From the NCBI RefSeq assembly GCF_029958905.1, contig NZ_CP124614.1, positions 2,542,001 to 2,606,000 on the forward strand: a stretch of DNA of 64,000 nucleotides. The letters run 5' to 3'. The notes beneath the pieces were generated by a model. The model was not told the origin of the DNA. It saw only the letters and a list, made by a program, of their open reading frames with translations, and made no database searches. The position numbers and the translations under genes were made by a program. This document shows, one piece after another, positions 51,417 to 60,331 of this stretch. Positions within the stretch are counted from its first letter, which is position 1. Each line of letters opens with the position of its first letter. Source of the DNA: Vibrio sp. YMD68 (GTDB lineage: Bacteria > Pseudomonadota > Gammaproteobacteria > Enterobacterales > Vibrionaceae).

Positions 51417-52934
51417 ATGGCTGAGCAGAAATACATTGTTGCGTTAGACCAAGGAACAACCAGTTCTCGCGCGGTCATTCTCGATCATGACGCTAACATC
51501 GTCAGTGTTTCTCAACGTGAATTCACTCAGATTTACCCGAAAGGCGGCTGGGTTGAACATGACCCACTTGAAATATGGGCGACACAGAGTGCGACCCTCG
51601 TTGAAGTTCTAGGAAAATCGAGCATTCGTAGTGATCAAATCGCCGCCATTGGCATTACCAACCAGCGCGAAACGACGGTTGTCTGGAATAAAGAGACCGG
51701 AAAGCCCGTATACAACGCCATTGTTTGGCAATGTCGACGCACGGCTAGCATTTGCGAAGAGCTCAAGGAACGTGGTTTGGAGCAATATGTACAAGACACG
51801 ACCGGCTTGATTCTTGACCCTTACTTTTCCGGCACAAAAATAAAGTGGATTCTCGACAATGTAGAAGGCGCACGAGAAGATGCCGAAGCGGGTAAACTTC
51901 TGTTTGGAACAGTGGATACTTGGCTAGTATGGAAAATGACTCAGGGCCGCGTACATGTGACCGACTACACCAACGCGTCTCGCACCATGCTATTTAATAT
52001 CAACGATTTAACATGGGATGAGAAACTTTTAAACGAGTTAGGTATACCTGCGTCAATGATGCCCGATGCACGACGCTCTTCAGAGATCTATGGCGAGACC
52101 AACATTGGAGGTAAAGGCGGAACACGAATTCCTATTGCAGGCATCGCAGGAGACCAGCAAGCGGCCCTTTATGGCCAAATGTGTGTGGAAGCTGGGCAAG
52201 CGAAAAACACTTACGGGACAGGCTGTTTTTTATTAATGAACACGGGGCAAACCAAGGTCTCCTCTAAAAACGGTCTGCTTACTACGCTCGCTTGTGGCCC
52301 TAACGGTGGGCCAGCCTACGCGCTTGAAGGGGCTGTCTTTATGGGCGGAGCTTCTATTCAATGGCTTAGAGACGAAATGAAGCTGCTGTCTGACGCTAAA
52401 GATTCAGAGTATTTCGCCACTAAAGTCGACTCCTCTAATGGTGTTTATGTCGTACCTGCTTTTACTGGATTAGGTGCCCCATATTGGGATGCGTACGCAA
52501 GAGGTACCATTGTTGGCCTAACACGTGGCGTGAACTCAAATCATATTATACGCGCCACACTCGAAGGTATTGCTTACCAAACCCGTGATGTTTTAGATGC
52601 CATGCAAGCAGACTCTGGAATTAAACTGTCGTCACTTAGAGTCGATGGCGGCGCTGTTGCCAATAACTTCTTGATGCAGTTCCAATCGGACGTACTCGAT
52701 ACGGAAGTCCACCGGCCAGAAGTCACTGAAGTCACCGCAATTGGTGCCGCTTATCTGGCTGGCTTGGCGGTGGGATACTGGGGGAGCGTCGATGAATTGA
52801 AAGGAAAGGCGGTACTCGATAGAAGCTTCATTCCACATCATGACGAAGAGAAACGAAATCGCCGATACAAAGGTTGGAAACGTGCCATTAAATGCACACA
52901 AGCTTGGTCAGAATTGCGCGATCTCGAAGACTAG
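51417..52934 (+). CDS. glpK: Glycerol kinase GlpK, IIAGlc-binding loop not conserved
   Basis: This 505-residue kinase phosphorylates glycerol to glycerol-3-phosphate, trapping it in the cell. [28 protein letters not shown] ([15 protein letters not shown]) and [15 protein letters not shown] match E. coli GlpK closely. The fructose-1,6-bisphosphate loop GGKGGTR is intact. The IIAGlc-docking loop PGIETTERNY of E. coli is replaced by [10 protein letters not shown] (473-482), and the zinc-ligand glutamate E478 becomes lysine. No glpF is adjacent. AGGA precedes the start. Confidence 0.96.
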   Translation: MAEQKYIVALDQGTTSSRAVILDHDANIVSVSQREFTQIYPKGGWVEHDPLEIWATQSATLVEVLGKSSIRSDQIAAIGITNQRETTVVWNKETGKPVYNAIVWQCRRTASICEELKERGLEQYVQDTTGLILDPYFSGTKIKWILDNVEGAREDAEAGKLLFGTVDTWLVWKMTQGRVHVTDYTNASRTMLFNINDLTWDEKLLNELGIPASMMPDARRSSEIYGETNIGGKGGTRIPIAGIAGDQQAALYGQMCVEAGQAKNTYGTGCFLLMNTGQTKVSSKNGLLTTLACGPNGGPAYALEGAVFMGGASIQWLRDEMKLLSDAKDSEYFATKVDSSNGVYVVPAFTGLGAPYWDAYARGTIVGLTRGVNSNHIIRATLEGIAYQTRDVLDAMQADSGIKLSSLRVDGGAVANNFLMQFQSDVLDTEVHRPEVTEVTAIGAAYLAGLAVGYWGSVDELKGKAVLDRSFIPHHDEEKRNRRYKGWKRAIKCTQAWSELRDLED

Positions 52935-52954
52935 TCACGCTTTATGATTAAAAC

Positions 52955-52977
52955 GAGCGCTGTTACGCGCTCTTTTT
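52955..52977 (+). terminator. Rho-independent terminator after glpK
   Basis: GAGCGC / GCGCTC (6 bp, six-base loop) followed by TTTTT. Confidence 0.8.
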
Positions 52978-53099
52978 GCGTTTTAAGACAAATAATCACC
53001 TATCTATTCTTCAAAGTTCACGCGCTCTCACGCACAATAACCCCAAATATAATCTTGAAGCGATATTCAACCGTCCACGCTCAAGACTAGGGGTCATCA

Positions 53100-53867
53100 A
53101 TGAAACAAATACCAAGACACCAGCAGATCATTGAACTGGTAAAAAAACAAGGCTATGTCAGCACTGAAGAACTCGTCGAGCAGTTTGATGTTAGCCCACA
53201 AACAATAAGACGCGATCTGAATGAGCTCGCCAATGAAAATAAGATTAGGCGCTACCATGGTGGAGCAACGATTCCATTGAGTTCAGAAAACACCGCTTAT
53301 AACACTCGTAAGAACATGAACTTCAACGAGAAGGATGTTATTGCTGATGAACTGGTTAAGCACATCCCAGACGGTGCAACGCTCTTTATCGATATAGGCA
53401 CGACACCCGAAGCAATCGCTCGAGCGCTCAATAAGAACCATAAACGATTAAGAGTTGTCACCAATAACCTGAATGTCGCGACCATTTTGCTACCCAATCC
53501 AGAATTTAATGTCATTCTGGCTGGCGGTGAAGTGCGCAATAGAGATGGCGGCATCGTTGGTGAAGCAACGCTCGACTTCGTCAAACAATTCCGCTTAGAT
53601 TTCGGCATACTGGGTGTTAGCGGCATTGACTATGATGGCTCACTACTGGATTTTGACTATCATGAAGTGCGAGTAAAACAAGCCATCATCGAAAATAGCC
53701 GTAGCGTTTACCTCGCTATTGACCACAGCAAGTTTGGTCGCAACGCCATGGTTAAGCTTGGCAATGTGTCACAACTCCACATGCTCTTCACCGATAAAGA
53801 GCCGCCGAAAGCGATTTCTAGCATATTGAAAGAGCACTCCATTCCACTTGAAGTGGTCGAAAACTAG
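53100..53867 (+). CDS. glpR: Glycerol-3-phosphate regulon repressor GlpR (DeoR family)
   Basis: This is a 255-residue DeoR-type repressor. The N-terminal HTH (RHQQIIELVKKQGYVSTEELVEQFDVSPQTIRRDLNELAN) is followed by a sugar-phosphate-sensing domain with DIGTTPEAIARAL and LAIDHSKFGRNAMVKLG. It would repress glpK and glpD until glycerol-3-phosphate accumulates. It lies between those two genes on the same strand, with its own terminator. Confidence 0.93.
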   Translation: MKQIPRHQQIIELVKKQGYVSTEELVEQFDVSPQTIRRDLNELANENKIRRYHGGATIPLSSENTAYNTRKNMNFNEKDVIADELVKHIPDGATLFIDIGTTPEAIARALNKNHKRLRVVTNNLNVATILLPNPEFNVILAGGEVRNRDGGIVGEATLDFVKQFRLDFGILGVSGIDYDGSLLDFDYHEVRVKQAIIENSRSVYLAIDHSKFGRNAMVKLGNVSQLHMLFTDKEPPKAISSILKEHSIPLEVVEN

Positions 53868-53919
53868 ATCGAGTACGCGATGACTTTTGATGATAGCAAT
53901 ATTCAACGGCTATCACTTT

Positions 53920-53951
53920 AAACCTCTACGCACACGCTAGAGGTTTTTTTA
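53920..53951 (+). terminator. Rho-independent terminator after glpR
   Basis: AAACCTCTA (53920-53928) / TAGAGGTTT (53938-53946), nine-base loop, then TTTT. Confidence 0.9.
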
Positions 53952-54066
53952 TGCCCAAACCATTCTATTTCATATCTAACCACTCTGTTTGTTTCTAAAT
54001 TAGACAAAACGCGCATTAACGAAAATAAATGATGATCACAAACGAAACCTGAGTTACGATTGCTTT

Positions 54067-54088
54067 ATGTTCAAAAATGCTCGTTCGC
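54067..54088 (+). promoter_or_regulatory. Candidate GlpR half-site upstream of glpD
   Basis: ATGTTCAAAA just before glpD matches one half of the E. coli GlpR operator; the other half (expected CGAACAT) is poor. Two AACGAAA elements lie further upstream, 23 bp apart. Confidence 0.3.
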
Positions 54089-54107
54089 TCACAAAGAGGC
54101 ATAACAC

Positions 54108-55652
54108 ATGAGTACTCAACACAATAACACGACAACCCTAGACATGATCATTATTGGCGGGGGGATTAATGGCGCAGGGATCGCCGCCGATGCAGCAGGT
54201 CGAGGTTTATCTGTGGGCCTCTATGAAGCCAATGATTTTGCATCAGCGACCTCTTCAGCCAGTTCGAAACTGATTCATGGTGGTCTGCGTTATCTTGAAC
54301 ACTATGAATTTCGCTTAGTCTCAGAAGCGCTAGCAGAGCGAGAAGTGATTCTGAAGAAAGCGCCACATATCGCCCTTCCTATGCGTTTTCGTTTGCCTCA
54401 CCGTCCCTTTTTACGCCCAGCGTGGATGATTCGCTGTGGGCTATTCCTTTACGATCACTTAGGCAAACGTACGACCCTACCCGCCAGTCAATCTGTCGAC
54501 TTGGCAAAATCTGGGTTGTTTAAATCAGAGATAAAAAAAGGATTTGAATACTCAGACTGTTGGGTGGACGATGCTCGTTTGGTCTTGTTGAATGTCTTGG
54601 CCGCAAAAGAAAACGGTGCCGATGTACGTAATTACTGTCGAGTTGAAAAAGCACACAGAAAAGATGGACTATGGCACGTGACAATCCATGATGTGACAAC
54701 CGATCAGCGTTTTGAGCGAAAGGCAAAGGCGCTGGTCAATGCCGCTGGGCCTTGGGTTAAGCAGTTCTTTGATGATGGATTAGAGCAAACCTCCCCTCGC
54801 AATATTCGATTGATCAAAGGATCTCATATTGTCATCCCAAGAATTCACGATGAACCGAAAGCCTATATTCTACAAAATAAAGACAATCGCATTGTTTTCA
54901 TGATCCCTTACTTAGATAAGTTTTCCATCATTGGAACAACCGATGTGGAATATCAAGGCGATGCACGTGAGGTGGCTATATCCGACGATGAAGTCGATTA
55001 TCTCATTGATGTGGTGAATCAGCACTTTGTCACTCAAGTAAGCTCTGAGGATGTTGTTTGGGCCTACAGCGGGGTTCGACCGCTGTGTGACGATGAATCC
55101 GATTCTCCACAAGCTATTACCCGCGACTATACGCTAGAGCTTGAATCAAAAAGTAATCAAACGCCCCTGCTTTCCATTTTTGGCGGCAAACTCACTACGT
55201 ATCGTAAGCTGGGTGAAGCGGCGATGAATAAACTTAAGCCTTTCCTGAGCAATATGGGCGAAGAATGGACAGCAGCCCACAGCCTGCCTGGGGGGAACTT
55301 TAGCTGTTCCAGAGAGCAACTCGCTCACACCATTCATGCCCAGTATTCATGGTTACCTGAAGCGTTAATCCTTCGCTATGTTACCCAATTTGGTACCGAC
55401 ACTCGCAAGCTTCTTGAAGGCACGACAAGCCAAGCCGATTTGGGCACTCAATTCTCTAAAGAGGCACACGGGATCTACCAGCGAGAAGTGGATTACGTGA
55501 TTGAACATGAACTGGCTCGCACCTCAGAAGACATTCTATGGCGCCGTACTAAACTGGGATTATACCTAGATCAAGAGGAACAACAGGCGGTTCAGCATTA
55601 TGTTGATGCGACGGTTCAGCAAAAAGTCGTTCAGTTATCACAGGTCAGTTAG
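54108..55652 (+). CDS. glpD: Aerobic glycerol-3-phosphate dehydrogenase GlpD
   Basis: This 514-residue FAD enzyme on the inner membrane oxidises glycerol-3-phosphate to dihydroxyacetone phosphate and passes electrons to quinone. The FAD motif DMIIIGGGINGAGIAADAAGRG is at the N-terminus; SSASSKLIHGGLRYLEHYEFRLV, IPYLDKFSIIGTTDVEY and GGKLTTYRKL follow as in E. coli GlpD. It completes the GlpK-GlpD route that would use glycerol brought in by GlpSTPQUV. Confidence 0.96.
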   Translation: MSTQHNNTTTLDMIIIGGGINGAGIAADAAGRGLSVGLYEANDFASATSSASSKLIHGGLRYLEHYEFRLVSEALAEREVILKKAPHIALPMRFRLPHRPFLRPAWMIRCGLFLYDHLGKRTTLPASQSVDLAKSGLFKSEIKKGFEYSDCWVDDARLVLLNVLAAKENGADVRNYCRVEKAHRKDGLWHVTIHDVTTDQRFERKAKALVNAAGPWVKQFFDDGLEQTSPRNIRLIKGSHIVIPRIHDEPKAYILQNKDNRIVFMIPYLDKFSIIGTTDVEYQGDAREVAISDDEVDYLIDVVNQHFVTQVSSEDVVWAYSGVRPLCDDESDSPQAITRDYTLELESKSNQTPLLSIFGGKLTTYRKLGEAAMNKLKPFLSNMGEEWTAAHSLPGGNFSCSREQLAHTIHAQYSWLPEALILRYVTQFGTDTRKLLEGTTSQADLGTQFSKEAHGIYQREVDYVIEHELARTSEDILWRRTKLGLYLDQEEQQAVQHYVDATVQQKVVQLSQVS

Positions 55653-55698
55653 CGTCTAAAAAGTACTGATCGAATAGATAATTCAGCACACAAACGGT

Positions 55699-55735
55699 AA
55701 AGGCTTAACATCTATAATCTGTTAAGCCTTTATTT
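55699..55735 (+). terminator. Terminator after glpD
   Basis: AAAGGCTTAACA (55699-55710) / TGTTAAGCCTTT (55720-55731), a perfect 12-bp stem ending in a T-rich tract. It may also serve the convergent nnrS. Confidence 0.9.
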
Positions 55736-55765
55736 TAAAAGTCCCTATTTCAAAAGTCCCTATTT
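55736..55765. repeat. 15-bp tandem duplication
   Basis: TAAAAGTCCCTATTT is followed by CAAAAGTCCCTATTT, between the glpD terminator and the nnrS stop. Confidence 0.85.
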
Positions 55766-55786
55766 CGAAAAATAGAAGTCATGTCG

Positions 55787-56971
55787 TTACCCTGGATGAC
55801 CATCAATTCTAGGTTTCAGCAACATATGACCAAATCGGACGATGTACATGGCGAATGCCAAGATCCATAACCCACCGCTAATATTGACCATCATCATTAA
55901 CTGTTCAGGGAAGAATGACACGCCCACACTTCGAATCAACGCCGCCATCACTAATGCAACAAACGCGACCGTCATATTGGGTCCTTTGTAAATGTCACGT
56001 CCGGTATGACCCATAGTGACTCGCGCAATCATTGCCAAAATAACGCCAGCCAAAGCTCCAATGGCAAACAAGTGTATGAGGCTGTGGCTAACAAACGGGT
56101 TTTGCATCAGGCCGCGTAATATCAGACTTATGGGTAGACACAAGTACGCGACATGCAACGACCAGACTAAAGGCTCACTTAAGGTTAACCAAGGCTTCCA
56201 ACGCATAACGCGCACTAACTGGGCTCCCCCTGCAATCATCATTAACGGTTGGCCTAGTTGAGCAAACGTTAATGGGAAAAAACTGAGAATAAACAACCCC
56301 GCCAAAGGCACATTTGCCCCCCACTCTAACCAAGCAAGTGGCTGTGATTTTTCAAAATTGAAGCGTCTCGCGGTAAAAAATGGAATGACCCGTCCTCCCA
56401 TTACAGATAACAGTATGGCAAACCACCACAACATCGCTTGCCAAACCGCAGACGATGGGAACGGTGGCAATCCTTTGATCGTCGCATAGCTCGCGAAATT
56501 GGCGGCAATAGCAAGAATAAACAACGGTACGAAGAATAGGTTGCGCCACCCTTTCGCTTTAACAACCCGAGTAGTAATTTCAAAGGCTGCAAACGCTAGA
56601 AACAGAGCTTCAATGCCAGACACCAACCAAAGAGGAGCAGGTGTCCAAAACAACACTCTTGGTAATAACCAGAGCAGCACTAATATCGCTAAACGATGGT
56701 GTTTAGTGCCATTTATTCCCGTCCAGTTTTGCACGGCAGTCAATACAAAACCCACCACAATTGCCATAGCAAAACCAAACAACATTTCATGCACATGCCA
56801 CCAAAGCGAGGGAACCCTCAGCGCTTGCGGTTGGCCGGTTTGAAACATCCAAACCCAAACTGCGATTGCAATAACAGCGTACACACTTCCCAGCAAAAAA
56901 AACGGACGAAAACCTAAACGCAAATAAGCAGGGATCGCTTCTTCTACTTTTTTATCGGTAATATTGAGCAA
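55787..56971 (-). CDS. nnrS: NnrS family haem- and copper-containing membrane protein
   Basis: This is a 394-residue protein with about twelve membrane segments. The signature LRLGFRPFFLLGSVYAVIAIAVWVW at the N-terminus and VWHVHEMLFGFAMAIVVGFVLTAVQNWTG are diagnostic of NnrS, which helps cells cope with nitric oxide. In vibrios nnrS is usually under NsrR, but I could not see a clear NsrR site. Initiation appears to be TTG (56971), supported by AGGAG five bases upstream; no ATG lies in a better place. It is convergent with glpD. Confidence 0.92.
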   Translation of the reverse strand: MLNITDKKVEEAIPAYLRLGFRPFFLLGSVYAVIAIAVWVWMFQTGQPQALRVPSLWWHVHEMLFGFAMAIVVGFVLTAVQNWTGINGTKHHRLAILVLLWLLPRVLFWTPAPLWLVSGIEALFLAFAAFEITTRVVKAKGWRNLFFVPLFILAIAANFASYATIKGLPPFPSSAVWQAMLWWFAILLSVMGGRVIPFFTARRFNFEKSQPLAWLEWGANVPLAGLFILSFFPLTFAQLGQPLMMIAGGAQLVRVMRWKPWLTLSEPLVWSLHVAYLCLPISLILRGLMQNPFVSHSLIHLFAIGALAGVILAMIARVTMGHTGRDIYKGPNMTVAFVALVMAALIRSVGVSFFPEQLMMMVNISGGLWILAFAMYIVRFGHMLLKPRIDGHPG

Positions 56972-57104
56972 ATCAACTCCTAAACGACCTAGTTACCAAC
57001 AAGGGCAACGGTGTGAATAATGATAATAGTAAGTAGATAGCATTTATCGAGCCAATCTTAGATGCGTTATCACTCAACAGAACAAGCAACAGACTAAGAA
57101 TAAA

Positions 57105-57145
57105 AGAGTCATAATGACACCTTAATTTAGTGTCACTATGACTCT
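57105..57145. repeat. 16-bp inverted repeat between nnrS and the cyclotransferase-like gene
   Basis: Arms at 57105-57120 and 57130-57145 (AGAGTCATAATGACAC against its complement with one mismatch) flank a 9-base AT-rich loop. It lies about 135 bp upstream of nnrS and 98 bp upstream of the next gene. No T run follows, so it is more likely an operator or structural element than a terminator. Confidence 0.8.
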
Positions 57146-57242
57146 ATAGATTACTTTTGACATCGTGAAGATTAGTCATTTTGAATAAGACGTGATAGCG
57201 TCGAATTGGCAACATCAATGTATAACGAAGGAGAGAGAATCA

Positions 57243-57812
57243 ATGTACATTTTTGGCTATGGTAGCTTAATGAACTCAGCCTCAAGAAAGTTAACCGGAC
57301 AAACAGGGAAAACCATCCCTGTTATTGTGAATGGATTGGTTAGGTATTGGGGCAAGATTGACGACAGTTATATTTTGTCTCCCCTTGTTGTCAATAAAGG
57401 TGAAGGGAAAGTTAACGGAGTCTTGCTAAAAATTGACGACGTCGCATTGGCTGATTTTGATCGTCGAGAACGAGGCTACCATCGCATTCAGGTCAATCCA
57501 AAACAAGTCGAAGTAAGTACTCTCTCTTCAAACGATTACCAACTCGAAGACGATTCCGTTATTTGGGTCTACGTAAAAGACAAACCGGAGCCACCCTGCT
57601 CATTGAGCCCCATTATGCTGACCTATGTCGATACGGTATTGGCAGGATGTTTAGAGATCTCCGAAACCTTTGCTAAGAATTTCATTGATCATACCCTTGG
57701 TTGGAATTTCCCAATTGAAAATGATCGACATGCCCCAAAATATGGCAATCTAGCGGGCGTCGAGCCTGAACACCACCAAACCATCGATGCATTACTGAGC
57801 AATATTCTCTAA
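57243..57812 (+). CDS. Gamma-glutamylcyclotransferase-like protein
   Basis: This 189-residue protein starts MYIFGYGSLMNSASRKLTG. The YGSL motif near the N-terminus forms the substrate pocket of the GGCT/AIG2 fold, and DFDRRERGYHRIQV follows as in that family. Such enzymes release 5-oxoproline from gamma-glutamyl peptides, but the substrate here cannot be read. The start ATG at 57243 follows AAGGAGAGAG; an in-frame upstream ATG (57192) would add 17 residues with no family match. Confidence 0.82.
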   Translation: MYIFGYGSLMNSASRKLTGQTGKTIPVIVNGLVRYWGKIDDSYILSPLVVNKGEGKVNGVLLKIDDVALADFDRRERGYHRIQVNPKQVEVSTLSSNDYQLEDDSVIWVYVKDKPEPPCSLSPIMLTYVDTVLAGCLEISETFAKNFIDHTLGWNFPIENDRHAPKYGNLAGVEPEHHQTIDALLSNIL

Positions 57813-57870
57813 AATAAGTCCGTTAAGATTGGTCTACACTTTTATAACAAGCAATGCTTAGTAAGGGTGT

Positions 57871-59244
57871 ATGAAACAAGCACAGTTACCCAATAGAATA
57901 CTGCTTTCTGGTATTTTTATCGGTTGTCTATTTTTTAGCTTTAATACCGTGATGACTCGCGGGGCATCGCTTTGGATGTATGATTCGAAGCGACTATTTG
58001 TTTGTGCTGTGATTATTGTCTTTTGTCTTGGTCTGACTTTATTTAAAAATCATCGACTCTCTTTCTGGTCTACTTTCAGCATCGTCACCCCACTGTGTAC
58101 GATACTCGTCATGAGCCTATTTACCTTTGCGGCCATTGCAAACTGGCAACGAGTCTATGTTTGGAGTGCGCAAGAGAATTTCTTTTATGTATTAGGGTTG
58201 GCGATTGTCGCAACGTGTTTGGTTCCCATACTGCGGCAGCATCGCGTTTTGGTGTACCAATACTTTTCTTGGATTTCTGTTTTCTTATTCTTATCCATCG
58301 CTTCAGTATTTTGGTTTAGAGCTTACTACCAACTGCCTGATTCGATTCATTCCATTTTAAACCCGAGATTTATCAATCAAGTACAAATATGGGTGTTAAT
58401 TCCTATTTTCTACCTAACCATCATTTGTACACGTAAGCAACATTACCACTACGCGATGCAAATTCTGTGTGCGCTTAATGTCACCACCATTTTAGCGACC
58501 GATGCTCAAGGTATTGCGACCGTTGGAGTTATCGCTATTTTACTATGGGCTTGGCTAGAGGGAAATTGGCGTAAAGAGATCACCCTGCTCTTAATCCAAT
58601 CCATTATTTTTGGAGCCGTATTTCAATTTCTCTTACTCTCACCCGTGCCTGAGTGGGTGTTGTATGGCAACGCATTTACCTGGAGTACAATAAAAACAGA
58701 GTCTTCTGGGCAGGTGACACTGTGGCTAGAAGCGTTCTCACGGACTAGCTTTTGGGGATTGGGTGGCGATTCATTTATTTGTTTAAAGGAAAGTTTTTCT
58801 CAGCCTTCCAGTGGATCAAATTGGAGCCACATAAGTTGGGGGCTTATCCCTCTTTTCGCCTATCTTATTTTATTGATTTATGGTTTTCGCTCTGTCGTTA
58901 AAACGAAAAATCAAATGGTTAGGGTAACAGGCCTTAGCCTAATGATAGGCTTGAGTTATAGCCTGTTCTCAGGCGTGTTGGACTCTCCTATCAGCCAACT
59001 TCTTGGCGCGTTTAGCATAGCGATGTACTGGGCGAGTATGAAGCCAACACCTAAGAAGATGCACCACGCAACTCTCTATCAGCATGCCGTGATCATTAGC
59101 TTATCTGTATTGTGTATATTCTTCATTACAAACAAAGTGAAACAACGCGTCGATATTTACCCGCAAATACAGCAAGCAACAGAACTCAAAACTCAGCTAT
59201 GGCTAGGTTACCAGTGCCTACTTCCTCAGCAACCGAATGAGTAA
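57871..59244 (+). CDS. Polytopic membrane protein, O-antigen ligase/polymerase-like
   Basis: This 457-residue protein has about ten to twelve hydrophobic segments. The layout (many helices, then a longer extracytoplasmic loop at about 265-325 with GLGGDSFICLKESFSQPSSGSNWSHISWGLIPLFAYLILL) resembles the WaaL/Wzy_C superfamily, which transfers or polymerises glycans on lipid carriers. No other polysaccharide gene is nearby, so the substrate is unknown. It begins 58 bp after the cyclotransferase-like gene and may share its transcript. Confidence 0.65.
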   Translation: MKQAQLPNRILLSGIFIGCLFFSFNTVMTRGASLWMYDSKRLFVCAVIIVFCLGLTLFKNHRLSFWSTFSIVTPLCTILVMSLFTFAAIANWQRVYVWSAQENFFYVLGLAIVATCLVPILRQHRVLVYQYFSWISVFLFLSIASVFWFRAYYQLPDSIHSILNPRFINQVQIWVLIPIFYLTIICTRKQHYHYAMQILCALNVTTILATDAQGIATVGVIAILLWAWLEGNWRKEITLLLIQSIIFGAVFQFLLLSPVPEWVLYGNAFTWSTIKTESSGQVTLWLEAFSRTSFWGLGGDSFICLKESFSQPSSGSNWSHISWGLIPLFAYLILLIYGFRSVVKTKNQMVRVTGLSLMIGLSYSLFSGVLDSPISQLLGAFSIAMYWASMKPTPKKMHHATLYQHAVIISLSVLCIFFITNKVKQRVDIYPQIQQATELKTQLWLGYQCLLPQQPNE

Positions 59245-59291
59245 CTGAAACTATGTCATGCAGTACGCGCTGACTAAATAAACAGCTTTGC

Positions 59292-60215
59292 CTAAACCGT
59301 GTTATGAGCCTTTACAACCTGACAAACAAGGTTACGTAACCAGAGGTTTTTGTCGTCTTTTTGCTTGCTCACTCGCCACAGTAACGATATGTCAAAATCT
59401 GGCACCTCGATAGGTGGTGGTGTTGTCGTTAAACGGTCATTAAATGCATCTGTTTTTGCCATAAGCTCAGGCACAATAGCAACCAAACGACGACCTTTAA
59501 GTAAACTGCGTATGGTCAGGAAATTACGTGATGCAACGGTCACTTGGCGAGTGTACCCCAGGGCTTCAAGCCGTTTATCCACCTGTGTTGAAAGCACCCC
59601 ATCTGAGCTCACGAGTGCATGATCAATATGTGAAAACGCGTCGACCGTCAGTTTACCTGCCACATCAACCTGAAGCGGATCATATAAACACACGTGCTTT
59701 TCGGTATAGAGCTTTTGTGATTCGAATTGCTCATCCACTTGAATCACACTGCCAATCACCGCATCCAGTTTCTCTTGCTCTACGACTTTGATGTAATTGT
59801 TTCTATTTACATTGATAAAACTGACCTGTGCTTTTGGCGCACTATGACGAATCGCATCATAAAGAACGGGCGCATAAATAAACTCAGCGTAGTCGGTTAA
59901 CCCGATACGGCACACGCCGCCATATTTTTCAGGATCAAATCGCTCTTTGGCCAAAAGCTCCGATGAAATCGAGTCCAGTAATCGAGAAATAACAGGAGCA
60001 ACATGATGGGCATATTCCGTGGGCTCCATGTTGTGCCCTTTTCGTTCAAATAGGCTGTCGTCAAAGAGTCCCCTCAAGCGTGACAGACTATGGCTCATCG
60101 CAGACTGACTGACAAAGCTCTTTTCGGCTGCTAGGCTGACACTGCGGTACTGATACAACTGTGAAAAGGTGACCAGTAAATTTAAATCGATGTTTTTCCA
60201 GTTTATTTCACTCAC
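59292..60215 (-). CDS. LysR-family regulator divergent from chrA
   Basis: This is a 307-residue LysR regulator: HTH IDLNLLVTFSQLYQYRSVSLAAEKSFVSQSAMSHSLSRLR near the N-terminus, then the effector domain (RIGLTDYAEFIYAPVLYDAIR). Initiation appears to be GTG at 60215. It is divergent from the chromate-transporter-like gene across 116 bp, the usual arrangement of a LysR regulator and its target. A 12-bp palindrome lies between them. Confidence 0.88.
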   Translation of the reverse strand: MSEINWKNIDLNLLVTFSQLYQYRSVSLAAEKSFVSQSAMSHSLSRLRGLFDDSLFERKGHNMEPTEYAHHVAPVISRLLDSISSELLAKERFDPEKYGGVCRIGLTDYAEFIYAPVLYDAIRHSAPKAQVSFINVNRNNYIKVVEQEKLDAVIGSVIQVDEQFESQKLYTEKHVCLYDPLQVDVAGKLTVDAFSHIDHALVSSDGVLSTQVDKRLEALGYTRQVTVASRNFLTIRSLLKGRRLVAIVPELMAKTDAFNDRLTTTPPPIEVPDFDISLLWRVSKQKDDKNLWLRNLVCQVVKAHNTV

Positions 60216-60236
60216 TAACTCGCTATCCCATATAAT

Positions 60237-60248
60237 TCATAATTATGA
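60237..60248. promoter_or_regulatory. Palindrome in the LysR-chrA intergenic region
   Basis: TCATAATTATGA is a perfect 12-bp palindrome, 22 bp upstream of the LysR start, a plausible LysR operator. Confidence 0.35.
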
Positions 60249-60331
60249 TTAAAACTATTAATTTGAATCATTTTAGTACATTCAATACAGTGTTGCAGAA
60301 TCTATTTAGTCAACAAATCATGTCGAGATAA

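Noticed and set aside
54024..54046. Possible CRP site before glpD
   Set aside because: Only one half (ATCACA) is recognisable; the TGTGA half is missing.
57000..57100. Possible NsrR site upstream of nnrS
   Set aside because: Only single weak half-sites (GATGCGTT, AGCATTTAT) are present at the wrong spacing.
57105..57145. Reading the inverted repeat as a terminator
   Set aside because: No T run follows in either direction and it lies upstream, not downstream, of both flanking genes.
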